Assembly: GCA_008704415.1 (NCBI GenBank)
Contig: VXIS01000298.1
Location: 1-60,445, forward strand
Source of the DNA: Sphaerosporella brunnea
Lineage: Eukaryota; Ascomycota; Pezizomycetes; Pezizales; Pyronemataceae
Reading direction: 5' to 3'
DNA length: 60,445 nt
Shown: positions 10,092 through 21,070 of the stretch, in pieces
Layout: every line of letters starts with the position of its first letter
Numbering within the stretch: position 1 is the stretch's first letter
Made by a program: the position numbers and the translations under genes
The notes under the pieces: model-generated
Told to the model about the DNA's origin: nothing
The model's input: the letters and a program-made list of their open reading frames with translations, nothing else
The model's database searches: none

Positions 10092-10435
10092 TCAGAATGG
10101 TACCGACCGTCAGGCAGTGGGTAGGGTCGTCCTTGTCGGCATCCGCAGCTGATGTGTTGAGGTCGTGGTCGTTTGAAATGGGGTCGATTTTCTAGGCATG
10201 GCCAGATCGTCATCTCCAGTGGAGGTCGTCGTCTCATTATTGGTGACTCTCACGTAAAACCCACCGACGTGCTGAGAAGGAGTCAGCGAAGCTTTGCATC
10301 GTGAACGTTCACATCAGCCTGTGCGTTGCTGATGGTGAAGCGGAAATACAAAGCTTGTGCCTTCAATTTCCTGTTGTCTTGTTGCGCCGGTTGTCGGGCC
10401 GGCTACAAATTCAAAAACAATTCACCAGCGTGGGT
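10092..10435. other. No gene seen
   Basis: Spacer between the coding-like tract and the repeat at 10436. Nothing recognised. Confidence 0.35.
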
Positions 10436-10640
10436 TCAAGGATCGGGGGGCCAGATGGCAATTTTATCTGGGTTCGGGGTTCCTGGCCTGGCAGCCTCAG
10501 CTCTTGAGGTTGTTAAGAGCTTGCGCTTGATTGATGGGTTATAGGCGGGTAGGAAGACATGGAAACGTAACATTCGCAGCCGAACAACAATGCCCCGGGT
10601 GCTTTTCATTGGAGCTTCACTGACGGGCACTCGGCCGCCG
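10436..10640 (-). repeat. Dispersed repeat V, copy 1 (inverted relative to 37.96 kb)
   Basis: The reverse complement of about 10520-10625 (containing CCCGGGGCATTGTTGTTCGG and the preceding GTCAGTGAAGC) matches 37967-38085 on the plus strand. Outer limits are uncertain. Confidence 0.55.
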
Positions 10641-11219
10641 CTTTCAACAGGAAATCTGGTAAGTCGAGCGCCGGATGTGTGGCGGCAATCGGGTGTGCAC
10701 GCGCCTCTCCACGTCTTATTGATGCTCTCGGCATCAGCCAGACTGATCAAAACGCCAGCCGATCCAGCCCAGGCTGTTTGTGACGGCTACTGACAACACG
10801 GGGTCCGAGACTCAGGAGTGTGAACAACGACCAAGTGGAAGCGCAAGCCCGTTTAAATACTGTAGCGATGTTAGTGTTGGGTTGCTGGCTACAGAGCGCA
10901 TGTAGCTTCTCCTCAAGCTCTGTAGTCTCAGCATGGCTCACGCTGACGAGCCCATCCAGATACTCAGGATCCAAGGTGGCACGTAGTGAGTGACTTATAG
11001 TTTTATGACGATTAGAGTTTTTATTCAGGGTCTCAAGGCCCAGTCACGAATCAGATGGGCGTTGATGATGTTCGGAGCTGGTTGTTTAGTGGATGAGGAC
11101 GTTTCAAGGTGGTTGTTTTCGGTGGCAATACCAGAAGGAGCACGATGTTAGGACTGCCGATGCAGTGGTACCCAGATTGAATGGATAGAGCGAAATTTGC
11201 AGCGGCACTCACGGGGCAG
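10641..11219. other. No gene supported
   Basis: A 75-codon minus-strand ORF (10974-10747) has a plausible helical composition (TTELEEKLHALCSQQP) but no family was recognised and no continuation was found. Confidence 0.3.
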
Positions 11220-11329
11220 TCACGGTGGCAAAGATACAGAATTTTTGTTCTTCGACGCATGTTCGACCCACCATGATGCGCACCGCTCGCACAGGACTAC
11301 AGGCTGGTTTAGCGCTTCGAACTGATTAG

Positions 11330-11405
11330 CCAGGTCCTCTAGTCCTGGATCAATCGCGGACTGAATCGCTTCCATGCGCGGACTTGACTGGACTATCGCA
11401 GACCG
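11330..11405 (-). repeat. Dispersed repeat Q, copy 1
   Basis: It is homologous to 26030-26108 (the minus strand of both encodes IVQ...EAI...IDPGLEDL-like peptides). In the second locus it adjoins CAG-rich repeats. Possibly a coding fragment of an unidentified element. Confidence 0.45.
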
Positions 11406-11669
11406 TCCAGGCCGACCTGCAGACCGTGCCGGCCTGTGAGCAACACCGGTAGACGCTTCCACATACAGGCACAACATCCCTCGACCCCTGGTGTTACTTC
11501 ATTGAATACTTCGTGGACGGTCCTGAATAGGTTTGCGCACCGCCCTCAACTGCACTGCCTCCCGCCCTACTTCCTTCTACTCCCACTCGCAGCCCCTCTG
11601 TGGCCGTTGCACGTCAGGTTTGCTTGTCCTGTTCCCAAGAACATCCACTCGAGCGGTGTCAGCAGCCTC

Positions 11670-11845
11670 CGGTGGACAATTTTACCGGCATGCAGGACTA
11701 TTGGGTGAACGCCATGGACAGCGGTGTCGCAGGCCTGCCTGGAAGGGATTTTCCAGGGATGGGATTTGAATTGATTGTCATTCCTGCTATGTCAACGGAG
11801 GCCGAGCGCATCTTAAGTGGGTATATACCTTCCCCTGTCGCCTGA
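11670..11845 (+). pseudogene. hAT transposase C-terminal (dimerisation) fragment
   Basis: The frame reads DYWVNAMD... followed by MGFELIVIPAMSTEAERILSG, matching the hAT C-terminal dimerisation motif (Y-W then 'L..IPA.S...ERVFS'). The rest of the transposase is not found upstream, so this is a fragment. It is diverged from the second fragment at 12.6 kb. Confidence 0.6.
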
Positions 11846-12039
11846 CTCTGAATACTCTGCTGTCAAATGGCGATCCACAGTTACTGATCAGCGAGCTTCG
11901 CTCCGTCAAGCGATTGAATAGCTCACGTCCTGGGCGCGCCAGGTTGTTATGTTTAGTCCGAGCTTGTCGAGGTGTTGGGGGTAGTTGTTGGGCACTCGGT
12001 TTTGCGTCTTCGTTTGTCTGTGGTGTTGTTGGAAACAAT

Positions 12040-12172
12040 GAATGATAGATACCTGGGGTGCCTGACGACTGGATATCGGTGAACAATGCCTGGGCCAAAC
12101 GGGCCTCCCGTTTCATTCAAACGGATTGAGAAATCGCCGCAAGCCGGACTGGGAGGTCTATTGGCAGCCCTG
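12040..12172 (+). mobile_element. MITE family A, 3'-end fragment
   Basis: It ends GGCAGCCCTG at 12172 and contains the CCAAACGGGCC and AAGCCGGACTGG blocks in the same order as the complete copy at 46521-47161. The left part is not recognisable and no duplication is seen. Confidence 0.5.
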
Positions 12173-12539
12173 GGGTGAGGTGCGTACGTCTTGATGGTTC
12201 CAATAATCATCGTCCACGGCGACTGCGACGCCTCCAGGTCCACCGTTGCGCTTTCCAAGTTCGGTATGCCAATGTGCCCCACCTGTCCATCACCCCTGAA
12301 GTCTTGCGGTGTAGGCAACCAGTATCTGGTTACCTTTTCTTCCATCAATGGTCCGCCGTGGTGCATTTGCGCTTCTGAATCTAAGGCAGTCAACAGCCGC
12401 TGTGATAACCCAGTCCGGCATTTCCAGCGGACTGGACGTCCTGGTCCGGATTTCCGTGGAGTGGGTCGGTCTGCAGTCCAGACTTATGTAATAGACCGTG
12501 AGCCGGAATGTGCGAGCGGCGCGCGTGAAGGGGGCGAAC

Positions 12540-12921
12540 ATGCCCCGGAGAAAAAAAAATCTCGAACTTTGCCATCTTCCGCTGTTGCAACCGAAGAAGA
12601 ACCACCGCCTGAACCGGAGGCGGTCACCGACGTGATTGCATACTGGGCGCGCAAAAGAACTGATCCTAAGTGGAAAGACCTCTCCAAAATGGCGCTCGAA
12701 TTTCTGTCAATAGCCGCCATGTCCGCCGAGCCGGAATGGGTCTTCAACGGCGCAAAAATCACCCTTGACGACCGGTGAGTGACGAAGCTGTCAACGCCTT
12801 GGAGTGCCGGAAATGTTGACACCGGCATGGGCTAATTAGCGCGAGGCATGCTGAGATTACAGAGCCTGAGGACATGCTCAATGCGCTCTGTATCCAGCAA
12901 CATGATGGGGGCGACGCATAA
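12540..12921 (+). pseudogene. hAT transposase C-terminus, decayed
   Basis: The frame from about 12540 to the TGA at 12776-12778 reads EEEPPPEPEAVTDVIAYWARKR..., then WKDLSKMALEFLSIAAMSAEPEWVFNGAKIT. This is a good hAT dimerisation domain, with F of 'ERVFSGA' kept and R replaced by W. Reading past the stop in neighbouring frames gives SDEAVNALECRK and EITEPEDMLNALC, consistent with the post-dimerisation tail. The 195-codon ORF that starts at 12191 is open upstream only by chance, since its first two thirds look non-coding. Confidence 0.65.
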
Positions 12922-13340
12922 AGGACTTTTGGATCGTGCGGAGGACACAGTTTGGTTTATGGGTTTTGAGGACGCGCTTTGTATATAGAATCCTTATGTA
13001 ATACATCACTCCGCTAGAAGTATCCGGTCGACTGGATCGTCAGTGACATGGCTGCGCTGTCAGGCGGGAGATTGTACACGGTTGTAGCATGCTGTATCTC
13101 GGCGGGCACCCGCCATAAGAGTAAAGCCGGTTTGTCAGCGGAGTAGGGGCGCGTCTCTGGTTTTCACCCGAGGGCAGCTCCGTCAGGATATCGGCGATGT
13201 CGTAGTCGCCATCGCCTCCATCGTCATGACTGGCAGTTCGAGAAGGTCGACCCTATGTTGCTCGATTTGGAAACTTGCACAGCGGGGATGGAATCGATGG
13301 GGGTAGTTGAGCGCGCAGTTTTTGGCGGCTCTGGTATTTT
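12922..13340. other. No gene seen
   Basis: Spacer without recognisable features. Confidence 0.35.
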
Positions 13341-13560
13341 TTCAAACAACGGTTATTTGGCATAATACCCCCTCCGAAGGCCGTATTTGGCCCCGTACCC
13401 TCCATATTGAATGATTTGGAAAATACCCTTAAACTCACTCGAGTGAGACTCAAAGAACACGATCACACCGCCCGGATCGTGGACTGGAAAATGAAATGAA
13501 TTCAACACCCATACTGCTTTTGCACTACGTAACATGATTTGAGTTCATCGGACGTCCGCT
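13341..13560 (+). mobile_element. Long-TIR family C, terminal fragment
   Basis: It shares CGAAGGCCGTATTTGGCCCC, the CTCACTCGAGTGAGACT palindrome and the downstream GTTTGAGTTCATC block with the left end of the complete copy at 54962-56509. The remainder is absent and LINE sequence follows. Confidence 0.65.
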
Positions 13561-13832
13561 GACCACTAGTCTGAGTTGGCTTCCGGGGGCAGAAGCAGCA
13601 GTTGTCATCCGGGCGGCGGCCGGTTCTGTGCAGGTAGGTGCCTGTCGGCGGTTTCTGAAACCTTAGCTGGAAAAAAGGCGCTGCTAGTGTCTTTCTTGTT
13701 TTGAAGGCGGTCCTGTTTGTGCCCTTCGGCTGTTTGTAGTAGCCTTTGGTCTGGCAGTGCGCGAGATATTTCGAGACCGCACCATTCTCACGAGACCGAC
13801 AGCCTCGGCGAGAAATCTCGACTCGTGTGCAA
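13561..13832 (-). pseudogene. Tad1-like LINE ORF2 C-terminal fragment (copy D)
   Basis: Minus-strand frame: KGYYKQPKGTNRTAFKTRKT, then FFQLRFQKPPTGTYLHRTGRR, then CCFCPRKPTQTSGQ. This is the post-RNase H region and CCHC knuckle seen at the end of Tad1-clade LINEs. The C-X2-C part remains, while the His/Cys half is lost at the junction with family C. It belongs to a different sublineage from copies A to C. Confidence 0.6.
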
Positions 13833-14020
13833 CACTGCCAATAGACCGGCCAGTCCGGCTTTCGGCGAGGTCTGAACCCGTTTGAATCAAACGTGCTTTT
13901 CCAATCGAGGCCCGTTTGGATCAGACATCTTAGACAGACATCCAGGTGACGATGGACCCCGGCTCGAGCGCAACATGTAGGTGCCTGCGCGGCCTGCCAG
14001 GCACCCGTACTATCTACCAT
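13833..14020 (-). mobile_element. MITE family A, diverged fragment
   Basis: The first bases (CACTGCCAATAGACCGGCCA) and the blocks CAGTCCGGC, CCCGTTTGAATC, GGCCCGTTTGGATCAG and GCCAGGCACC follow the order of the reverse-oriented complete copy at 57592-58086. The outer end is uncertain because a different hAT-like end (CTCGTGTGCAACACTG, 13822-13837) overlaps it. Confidence 0.45.
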
Positions 14021-15150
14021 TGTTTCAAATAACACAAGAACCACGAGACGACGTCAAACTGGATCCTGCAATCATATCACCCAAAATCCACTAGCCATTC
14101 CCTCTCTTCTGCCCGAGTTTCAAAATCGCTCCATACAAGTTCGACCTTCTCGATCCGCGAGCGTGGACCATACACAAGAGCCAAGAGCCTGGCGCGCCCA
14201 GCGGTTGAGGCATTGGATTACTTCGATGACATAGTCGCCAAGCGAAGCCCGCTGATCAGTAATTGACCACAGCTGGGTATTCCTTGCGAAATTTCCTTCC
14301 CGGAAATGAGACTGCCACATGAATACGTCCTCGTCGACCACGGAAACGGCACAGCACACAAACACACACAAACACCCGTACACGGTGTCCCGGAATAGTG
14401 ATCACCGGCAAGGGATGCCGGGGTTTCCACAACATAATGCGTTGGGAGAGTGCCCCTGATCGGCGCAATCGGCACACCGGCACAACCGGCACCCAAAGAC
14501 GCCTGTCAGGCATCGAGACATTGGCAACGTCGCCCGGAGCCTATCCGACAAGCGCGACACGCGCCCCAGCGCAGCCTACTTTGTGGGGCCCCGTTTGCCC
14601 CGCGGGCCGGCCAGTCATCGGCACCCCTGGTGCGTGATTGAGATGATGGAGAGGACCTCAGGGGGTGCGGCTGGAGACTGGCAGCAGGCGTTCCAGACCT
14701 CGACTCTTTTGGAAGGCAGCGGGCGGTCAGTGCCGCATCGTACGCCGCTTTATTGTCGCCGACATATTTGGCTATCCCGAGCCACCTCCGGGCCTGCGCA
14801 TCGCCGGTGACTGCGGCATAGCCGCAGCCATCGCAATCGTGATCCTCCATATCTTGTAATTAGTCTCCCTCCTGGTCTGAATCCGCAGAACACCAGTCAT
14901 CTTCCAGAGTGGCGAAATGCTTGCGCTGGCTGTGCCGGCGCTGGCATTCGAGCACCTGCGAGTGCAGCCACGGGGAAATGCTAGCCGCAGCGGAATGGGG
15001 ACTGGCGCTGAGCTGTGGCGGTTACCACTGGACGGTATGGGGGAGCCCGGGACTTGCAGTGTGCTGCTTCGGGACGGACAGCATTGTTGGCAGGAGCTTG
15101 GGGTAGGTGAAGCGTTCGGCACTTTGGATGAAGGGAGCCCGCTATGCGAG
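14021..15150. other. No gene supported
   Basis: Several medium ORFs overlap on both strands here, which is typical of GC-rich non-coding sequence. None has a recognisable motif. Confidence 0.35.
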
Positions 15151-15158
15151 ACCCCTAG

Positions 15159-15720
15159 GGGCTATCCTATCCGTCCAAGGCTTTTAGCCGTGATGGCGCG
15201 CGCTTTGCGCTTATGTGGTAGAAACATTTTTACCAACGTGAGCGCCATAGTTAACAGTGCACAACGACGACGACAAGTATGCAGACACGCCCAAAAGCGC
15301 TGGCCGAGACCGAAGCACTGATCCAGATGGTCATCCCGGAGCAGTTCAATGGTGATTGAGAACTTCCGGAGACTTGCGATAAATATAGCCACCATGCAAG
15401 CGCATTTGCCGAGGTACCGAAATATGCCTTTGCAAACGGGTTTGCCGTGGTGGAGTGGCAGTGGGATGCTGAGCAACATCGACGCGTATATTCCTGCGTC
15501 CACCTTGGGAAGCCCAAGAACTGGCGGAAGCTCCAGGCCCAGGCAGTTAGCCGGGAAAAATATGATGCTTTCGACGGAGCTGCAGAGAATGGAGAGAAAC
15601 TGCGTCTGAGGCAGGGAATGGTATGTCTTTCTAACCATAAAAAAACCAACAGGTATGCACTCTAATAAGTAATAGACACGCCAGGTTGCATGCACCTGGG
15701 CTGTAACTCCACCCTCGTCA
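15159..15720 (+). mobile_element. MULE copy 2, left half
   Basis: The left TIR (15159-15190) matches the right TIR of copy 1 except for a 7-base gap. The following 500 bp match 1497-1950. The frame from the ATG at 15279 reads through MQTRPKALAE..., one TGA at about codon 27, then YAFANGFAVVEW and RVYSCVHLGKPKNWRKL, a FAR1-type N-terminal DNA-binding region. The right half is missing, replaced by the sequence that leads into LINE copy A. Confidence 0.65.
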
Positions 15721-16014
15721 GAAACAATTTAATCCGCTGGACTTCCCCCTCAGCTTGCCTTTGCTCCTCCTCCAAAGAGGACTGCCTTAGGGTGAGGGTT
15801 ATGTGCGCAATTGAACAGGGTGTGGCGGGCAGCAACATCTCCATATCGGAAAACGGCCAGTTTCTGGCATTGACGGTAGACTCAGGGGGCGCCTGGGATG
15901 ACCGTTGGTGCAAACTGCAGATTGGCCTCGAAAAGGTTGCTGGACTCGTAAGGATAACTCATCCCAAATCAATAAATAAATCTGGCAAGCGTAAACTGAG
16001 ACAGCAGCTCCGAC
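15721..16014. other. Undetermined segment between MULE copy 2 and LINE copy A
   Basis: Open on both strands. The minus strand has a short coiled-coil-like run (LEEEQRQAEGEVQRIKLFL) and the plus strand has SNISISENGQFLAL. Neither is recognised. Confidence 0.3.
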
Positions 16015-16575
16015 GTTGCCGGGATGACCGCACAGTGGGCCGCCAAGGCCTCAAAGGCAGTCGTCTCACGCTTCTACCAGCTGAGGCTCAACAAAGCCCC
16101 GATCGCTCAATACCTGCTTTGGACGAGTACAAGGACGGATGACAAATGCTGGTGGTGCGACAGCGGCGCAACGCAAACCCGCGGGGATCTCCTCAGATTC
16201 TGCAGCAGATGGAAGGCCGAGCAGATGGAGCTGTGGTAGGCGGTAAAAGACATTCCCAAAGATGGCGGACCTAATAGACCCTGGCCGTGCATCTCGGTGG
16301 TGGACCTGCTGGCAGACGATGGATGCACGGAGGCAGTTCAGAATTTCCTTCGGGCGAACACGATTGGCTGCTGGCCCGACAGGGGCATTATGTAAAAGGC
16401 CTCTATCTCCTAGCTGTCTAACGAATCTCCTTGGTGCGCTCATACGTAACCTCTTGCTTTGGTCCATTGCCTTAGATGGGCCGCAGACCTCAGTACCTGG
16501 CCCGCTCTGGTAGCATAGTCTCTTCTTTCTACATATGTCCTGGCCGCAACCGGCCGAGTAGAATATGATCAAAAC
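16015..16575 (+). pseudogene. Tad1-like LINE, 5'-truncated (copy A)
   Basis: It encodes the ORF2 C-terminus: ASKAVVSRFYQLRLNKAP, then the knuckle CWWCDSGATQTRGDLLRFC (the His ligand replaced by Asp), an in-frame TAG at about 16238, then VVDLLADDGCTEAVQNFL and a stop near 16396. The 3' UTR ends with the LINE hairpin GGCCGCAACCGGCC (16542-16555) and an A-rich tail. It is 5'-truncated, as usual for target-primed integration. It shares about 500 bp of coding and 3' UTR with copy B at 28.7 kb. Confidence 0.75.
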
Positions 16576-16835
16576 AAACAAAACCACATAATGGACCAGT
16601 ACGAAGGGAAATTGCCTGAAGTATTAGAAGTAGGGACCCACGAAATAAATTCGGCGTGAAAACACTGAGAGGTGAACTGAAGAGTGGCAAATGAGGGCCT
16701 CAAGCGAAAACAAGCCTATTAGCGGCGACGCAGCACCACCCTCATCAAGGCCCGCGAAACACCTTGCATTGAACCGTACACTGGCCTCGCCTTCAAATGT
16801 GCGCAGTACAGATTTTCAGATCTGTTTGACGAAGA
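16576..16835. other. No gene seen
   Basis: Short spacer between the LINE A tail and a family B end. Confidence 0.3.
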
Positions 16836-17470
16836 TATTGATGGACACGAGCCGAGCCGGCTAGAGTCAAGACCGACTGGATCCTCCTGAATTTTGAGTT
16901 CGAGCCGCATCAAACAATGATAAGTCTGGCTGCAGCGGGGTTTGAACTTTTACATAGATATGTGTTAGTTCGGTGGACGTATTGGATGTTAGATATCTCA
17001 CCGCATCAAGCCCCATGTCAAACCACTCCGCCACCACCGTCCGCTCAACCACCGCAGCCTCATCACAAATCCCGGGCCACCACCACCCGGGCACCATCAA
17101 ACCCTCATCGCCCGTTCTCACATCTTATCATGACCGACAGCGCCCCAGCATAGCAAAATGCGCGTGTCTGCAGTCCCTGGCAGCGGTGGGCCCGGCATCA
17201 ATCACAGACGGGACCAGTGGGCGGCTGCTCCGAATCGTGCTGACGAAGAGGACGATGTGATGCAGGCGTGCTACAAAACCAGTGGACAATGGCGTAAGGG
17301 TAATGCTTAAAGCTCAAAGAACACGCGTTAATTCCTGCGTCCAGATACGTTGTATAAATCACCTGAAAGGTGCACACTCAGCGTGCAGCGGATCTGACCT
17401 TACATCGCCTTTATCTATTAACGATGTATCATGTTTCGCGAGCACGTTGCAGCAAGCAGAGCGTGCGCGC
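16836..17470 (+). mobile_element. Family B-type element, copy paired with 32772
   Basis: It begins TATTGATGGACACGAGCC, a variant of the family B terminus, and is similar to 32772-33250 through a common order of blocks (GCGCCCCAG, GTGCTGACG, GCGTAAGG/GCGTAGG, TACATCGCCTTT). No right TIR or duplication was found, so the element is truncated or its end has decayed. Confidence 0.5.
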
Positions 17471-18934
17471 CGTTGAAGACTATGATTCTGGCACTTAGGC
17501 AGATACTGGGTCATATGTTGAGGGTACAGACAATACGGAGATTCATAGTAACCAGACGCCCCAGAGGGTGCACATTCCGCAGCCGAGGCTGTTCTGAACT
17601 CCTCTTTAGGGCTGTCGGACGTCTCAGAGTGATTTCTACAGATATGAAACATATATCCCATGTACAGCGCCCCGGAATGGAGTCCCTGTGCTTGCATGAC
17701 CCTGTGCCTCTGGTTATTGCGTAAAACAATCGGACCACTCGAGCATCGCTCGAGCCGGCCCCTGTCTATCACTAAACGAAGATGAGTTGTTTCCAATGGA
17801 TATTGTTCACCTAGCCCGTGGTATTTACTGCGAACCATTTCAGGAAGGGATAGGGGTGCAAAGGCTTGGCCACTGGTACTCAAGCTGCACCGAACTATGC
17901 GGACACGGACCCGATCGGTTCTCCCTAGGCTTCCGCTCTCTCGATGGGGGCCACAAGCCTCAAGCTGATTTTTGACATGCCTGAAGACCAATATTAATGC
18001 TTATTTCTTGGTGCTCGGTCCGGGCATCGGACCCCATGGCTAAGTCCCAGGGGTAGCAGTATGGCCGACAACGAAAGAAGTTTCCCTCTTTGTCAGATCT
18101 ATTCGACCAGGAGAACGAAGTGACCTTACGTAGTGGTGACCACCTATGCTTTGGGTGCATTGCCAGCGATGCATAGCCCCAGAAATTACTTCTTTCGAAC
18201 CCACAAAGATTTCACCTACAGAACCCCACCTGGGACTCCCGTTGGTGCTGCAGAGGGCCGGGCGGCAAATAACAGGTTTTCATAGTTGACGACGTGCAGC
18301 CATGGCTGGCGAAATACCGCGAAACATGCGGATGTGGCCGGCAGATCGTACCTAAATCATGCATCCACATTCTGCCGATTGTAAAAGGATGATGCTTGCT
18401 GGTTGACCTGATGGACACCCGGAGTGAGTTATCATCGGTAACGATGGGTAGGATCCATGGTGTACCTCCGCCCCAGGTTGAGCATGATGGGTAGCAAACC
18501 TGGTCCCAATATCGTGTACGTTATGCAAGGAATAAAACTCTCATAGGGGTCTTGTTGTGGTCTCCAACGCCACCCTGTGTCTCCATGCGGCCTCTTCACG
18601 TTCCCTGTGGCCGTTGCAGGTCCACTTGTTCCAGATCCCCCATTGAAGCGGACCACCCTCTACGAAAATCTCTCTGTCTTAAGCACGTGCTACTTGTCCT
18701 AGCACGGCAAATGTGCCAGTGGATGCGTGGCACGCGGTGTGCGCAACGGCTTTGAGGCCAACGCGAGCGAGGTAAAAACGTGATGCAATCGCGGCGCCTC
18801 AATGGATACCTTGTAAGGTACATGATTGGTACTCGTCGACAGCCGTGTGGTGACAACACGGTGTGCAGTCATTAGTGAAACACGGCGCGGTTGCTTCCAT
18901 TCAGTGTCGTAGCTGAAGCCCCTCTACGGCTCCG
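17471..18934. other. No gene supported
   Basis: A 210-codon minus-strand ORF (17991-17359) overlaps a repeat and has no recognisable domain, so I treat it as chance. Nothing else was seen. Confidence 0.35.
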
Positions 18935-19242
18935 CCCCAGAATGATAGAGCCAGTGTTCTCAATCGCCGTCCCAAAGAGCCCCGGCTGGCTGTCGGCTGC
19001 GGCTTTGGGTGTAAAACTCGGGAATTGGTACCGAGTGACACCAGTGAAGCAACAATGATGTCCATTCTTGACACCTGACGCAGACCACAGCCAGCCGCAA
19101 GTTGAAACGCTCAACGCGGCCAGCCGGGCTATGGGAACACTGGATAGCGCTCCCTTCGCTTCAAAATCCGTGGGTCGGAAATTTAGGCTTGAGCCCCCGC
19201 AAAACGCGCTACACCAACTGCATTGTAGAGGTATAGATGATG
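18935..19242. repeat. Dispersed repeat W, copy 2
   Basis: It matches copy 1 (7628-7989) from the CCCCAGAATGATAGA start to the TGCATTGTAGAGGTATAGATGAT end, with a shorter centre. Confidence 0.65.
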
Positions 19243-19560
19243 CACGAGATATGGAAACGGTGACAGGGCGATTGCCCGTAGAAAAAGGGACAGGCAAAGT
19301 CCCGTTCATCTCGACCCACTATCCAAGAGAACCACTAACAGAAAATTCCTTACGCATAAGGACCGACCGCATACGAATATGGCGAAGAAGGATTGCGAGG
19401 TTTGTGCCAACCCTGGCGATGAGACGAAAAATGCAGGACACATGAGAGAGGTAAGAGTAAAGCGGTGACTCACTTAATTGTGCCTAGGGCTGACAAATGA
19501 ACAGCTGCACCACACGTATCTGTGTGGCCGGCCCAGGGAGTACGCGATGGCAGATATGTA
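19243..19560. other. No gene seen
   Basis: Spacer between repeat W and the Tc1/mariner element. The last two bases are the TA target site. Confidence 0.4.
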
Positions 19561-20634
19561 CAGTTCCGGAACAAAAGTGTTGTTGATTTGCTTTTTCGTG
19601 GCCTGCGCCTCAAGCACTTTTGACTACCCAGGATCCCTCCGCACCCTCGCCTCCTGATCTCAATAACCCACCATTACCATGGCGAAACAAAGACGAGTGA
19701 AGCTCAACCCAGACAAGATAATATTCCCAAGCTCTAACGGCAGCCAGCCAGAATCCAAACGACGAGAGATGATGAACGTTGAGAAGGGGATGATAATCGC
19801 CTTTTGGTATTGCTTGCGGGTCATCTCACCTCACAGGTGGCCCTCGCCGTCGGTCGACCATGGTCTACAGTCAAGAATTTCCCCAGCAGGTATCATGTTC
19901 GGGGCGTGGTCAACAATGCACCACGAGCGGGCCAGCCCGTTAAATTAAGCCGACGAGATAACCGAGCGATTCTTGGAGCCGTCAAAAGGAATCGTGGCTA
20001 CACTCGCAAGCAAATACGACGGCTATACGCACTGCATGTATCCTGTCGAACCATCAACCGTCTCCCCCAACGGAGCCAATTTACCAACGATGGGTCTTTC
20101 GTACGCCGGACGAGAAATGGGCTGACGATTGCTTTCTACCAGTTGAGGCAAAGACGAGGCAGCTGAGGTTGATGATCTGGGGCTGTTTCTGGTGGCCCGC
20201 TAGTGCCACTGGTCAAAGCGTCCGTCACCTCCGCCGTCTACCTCGAGCCGTTACGCAAGCACCTCCTCCTCATCCTCAACAAAGTCGGCGACGACGCTGT
20301 GTTTCAATCAGACAATGCGAGAATTCACACCTCTGCAGCCAAAGCTTGCTGAGATATTGCCGCTCTGTTGGGAAAAGATTCCGGAGAAGCACTTCAAGGC
20401 GCTGTGCCAGTCGATGCCGGATCGAGTGCAGGCTGTGATAGATGCCAAAGGATGGCAGACGAAGTACGAGGGGTGCAGAGGAAGGACTCGGAGCGCAGAA
20501 CGATGTAGCAGATATTTTCTTTGTAGTTTCAATATAGTGTTCTATGCTCGATGTCCGGAGGTGAGGCTTTGGTGCAGCTCGCACGCTAGCCCCCACGCAA
20601 AAAGCAAATCGCCAACACGTTTGTCTAGGAACTG
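19561..20634 (+). mobile_element. Tc1/mariner element, 1074 bp, with TIRs and TA flanks
   Basis: The left end CAGTTCCGGAACAAAAGTGT and the right end, read in reverse complement (CAGTTCCTAGACAAACGTGT), start roughly 41-bp TIRs that both continue through GATTTGCTTTTT...CGTGG (left to about 19601, right from about 20593). TA dinucleotides at 19559-19560 and 20635-20636 are the expected target duplication. The coding region is broken. Confidence 0.85.
19679..20518 (+). pseudogene. Tc1/mariner transposase pseudogene
   Basis: The start at 19679 (MAKQRRVKLNPDK) opens an N-terminal helix-turn-helix region (MMNVEKGMIIAF). It shifts frame near 19810 into VALAVGRPWSTVKNF and RAGQPVKLSRRDNRAILGAV, then GYTRKQIRRLYALHVSCRTI. 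After a deletion at about 20080-20165 that removes the first catalytic Asp block, MIWGCFWWP, YLEPLRKHLL and QSDNARIH appear, with the second Asp codon at 20311-20313. The C-terminus is IPEKHFKALCQSMPDRVQAVIDAKGW in another frame. At least three frame breaks and one stop make it non-functional. The enzyme would have cut and rejoined DNA at TA sites. Confidence 0.8.
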
Positions 20635-20767
20635 TACATCGTGAAGAGTACCGGCTTGCTTAAGTGCAGCTGCAAGCACTGGTTGCGGATTGGCGCGAGA
20701 TCCACCGATTGCTAGCCAAAGCGTGTGTGCGGATGATCCGCGTGAGAAGCCTCAGGCTGTGATATAG

Positions 20768-21070
20768 GCGGAGAACAAACTCGAGCACGGCAATGAGGCT
20801 GAGGTCGTCGAGCACGGCAATCACTTCGCCGATTTGCCTGATGAGCTCGACCTCGTGGGCAATAAGGCTGAAGAAAAACTCGTGGGCCATGAGGCAGAGG
20901 ACGAAATCGAGCACGACAAGGACTTCGCCGATTTGCCTGCTCAGGACAAACCCGTGGGCAAGAAGGCCAAGGAGCAGTTCAGGTTTCAGCCCAGAGGGTA
21001 TGCCTCGCTCCCAACAAAACGCGATCGGCAAACGCCACCCCAAGTGCGTTGTATAGGCATAGATAGATAA
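20768..21070 (+). other. Short acidic ORF with a 33-residue tandem repeat
   Basis: Open from after the TAG at 20765 to a stop at about 21070, with an ATG at 20834. Two 99-bp units start at 20807 and 20906 (EHGNHFADLP... / EHDKDFADLP..., each with VG(N/K)KA(E/K)E). A partial unit precedes them. The reading frame is kept across the repeat, which suggests former coding. The end overlaps the tail of a repeat W fragment (21004-21068). No family recognised. Confidence 0.35.

Noticed and set aside
15620..15651. Possible short intron GTATGT...CTAAC...CAACAG in MULE copy 2
   Set aside because: The signals look good, but 32 bases is below a workable intron length and copy 1 lacks the GT site.
16935..16960. 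Minus-strand GTTCAAACCCC resembling a tRNA B box
   Set aside because: No A box or cloverleaf around it. It is part of a family B-type repeat.
17359..17991. 210-codon minus-strand ORF
   Set aside because: It overlaps a dispersed repeat and has no motif or conserved counterpart.
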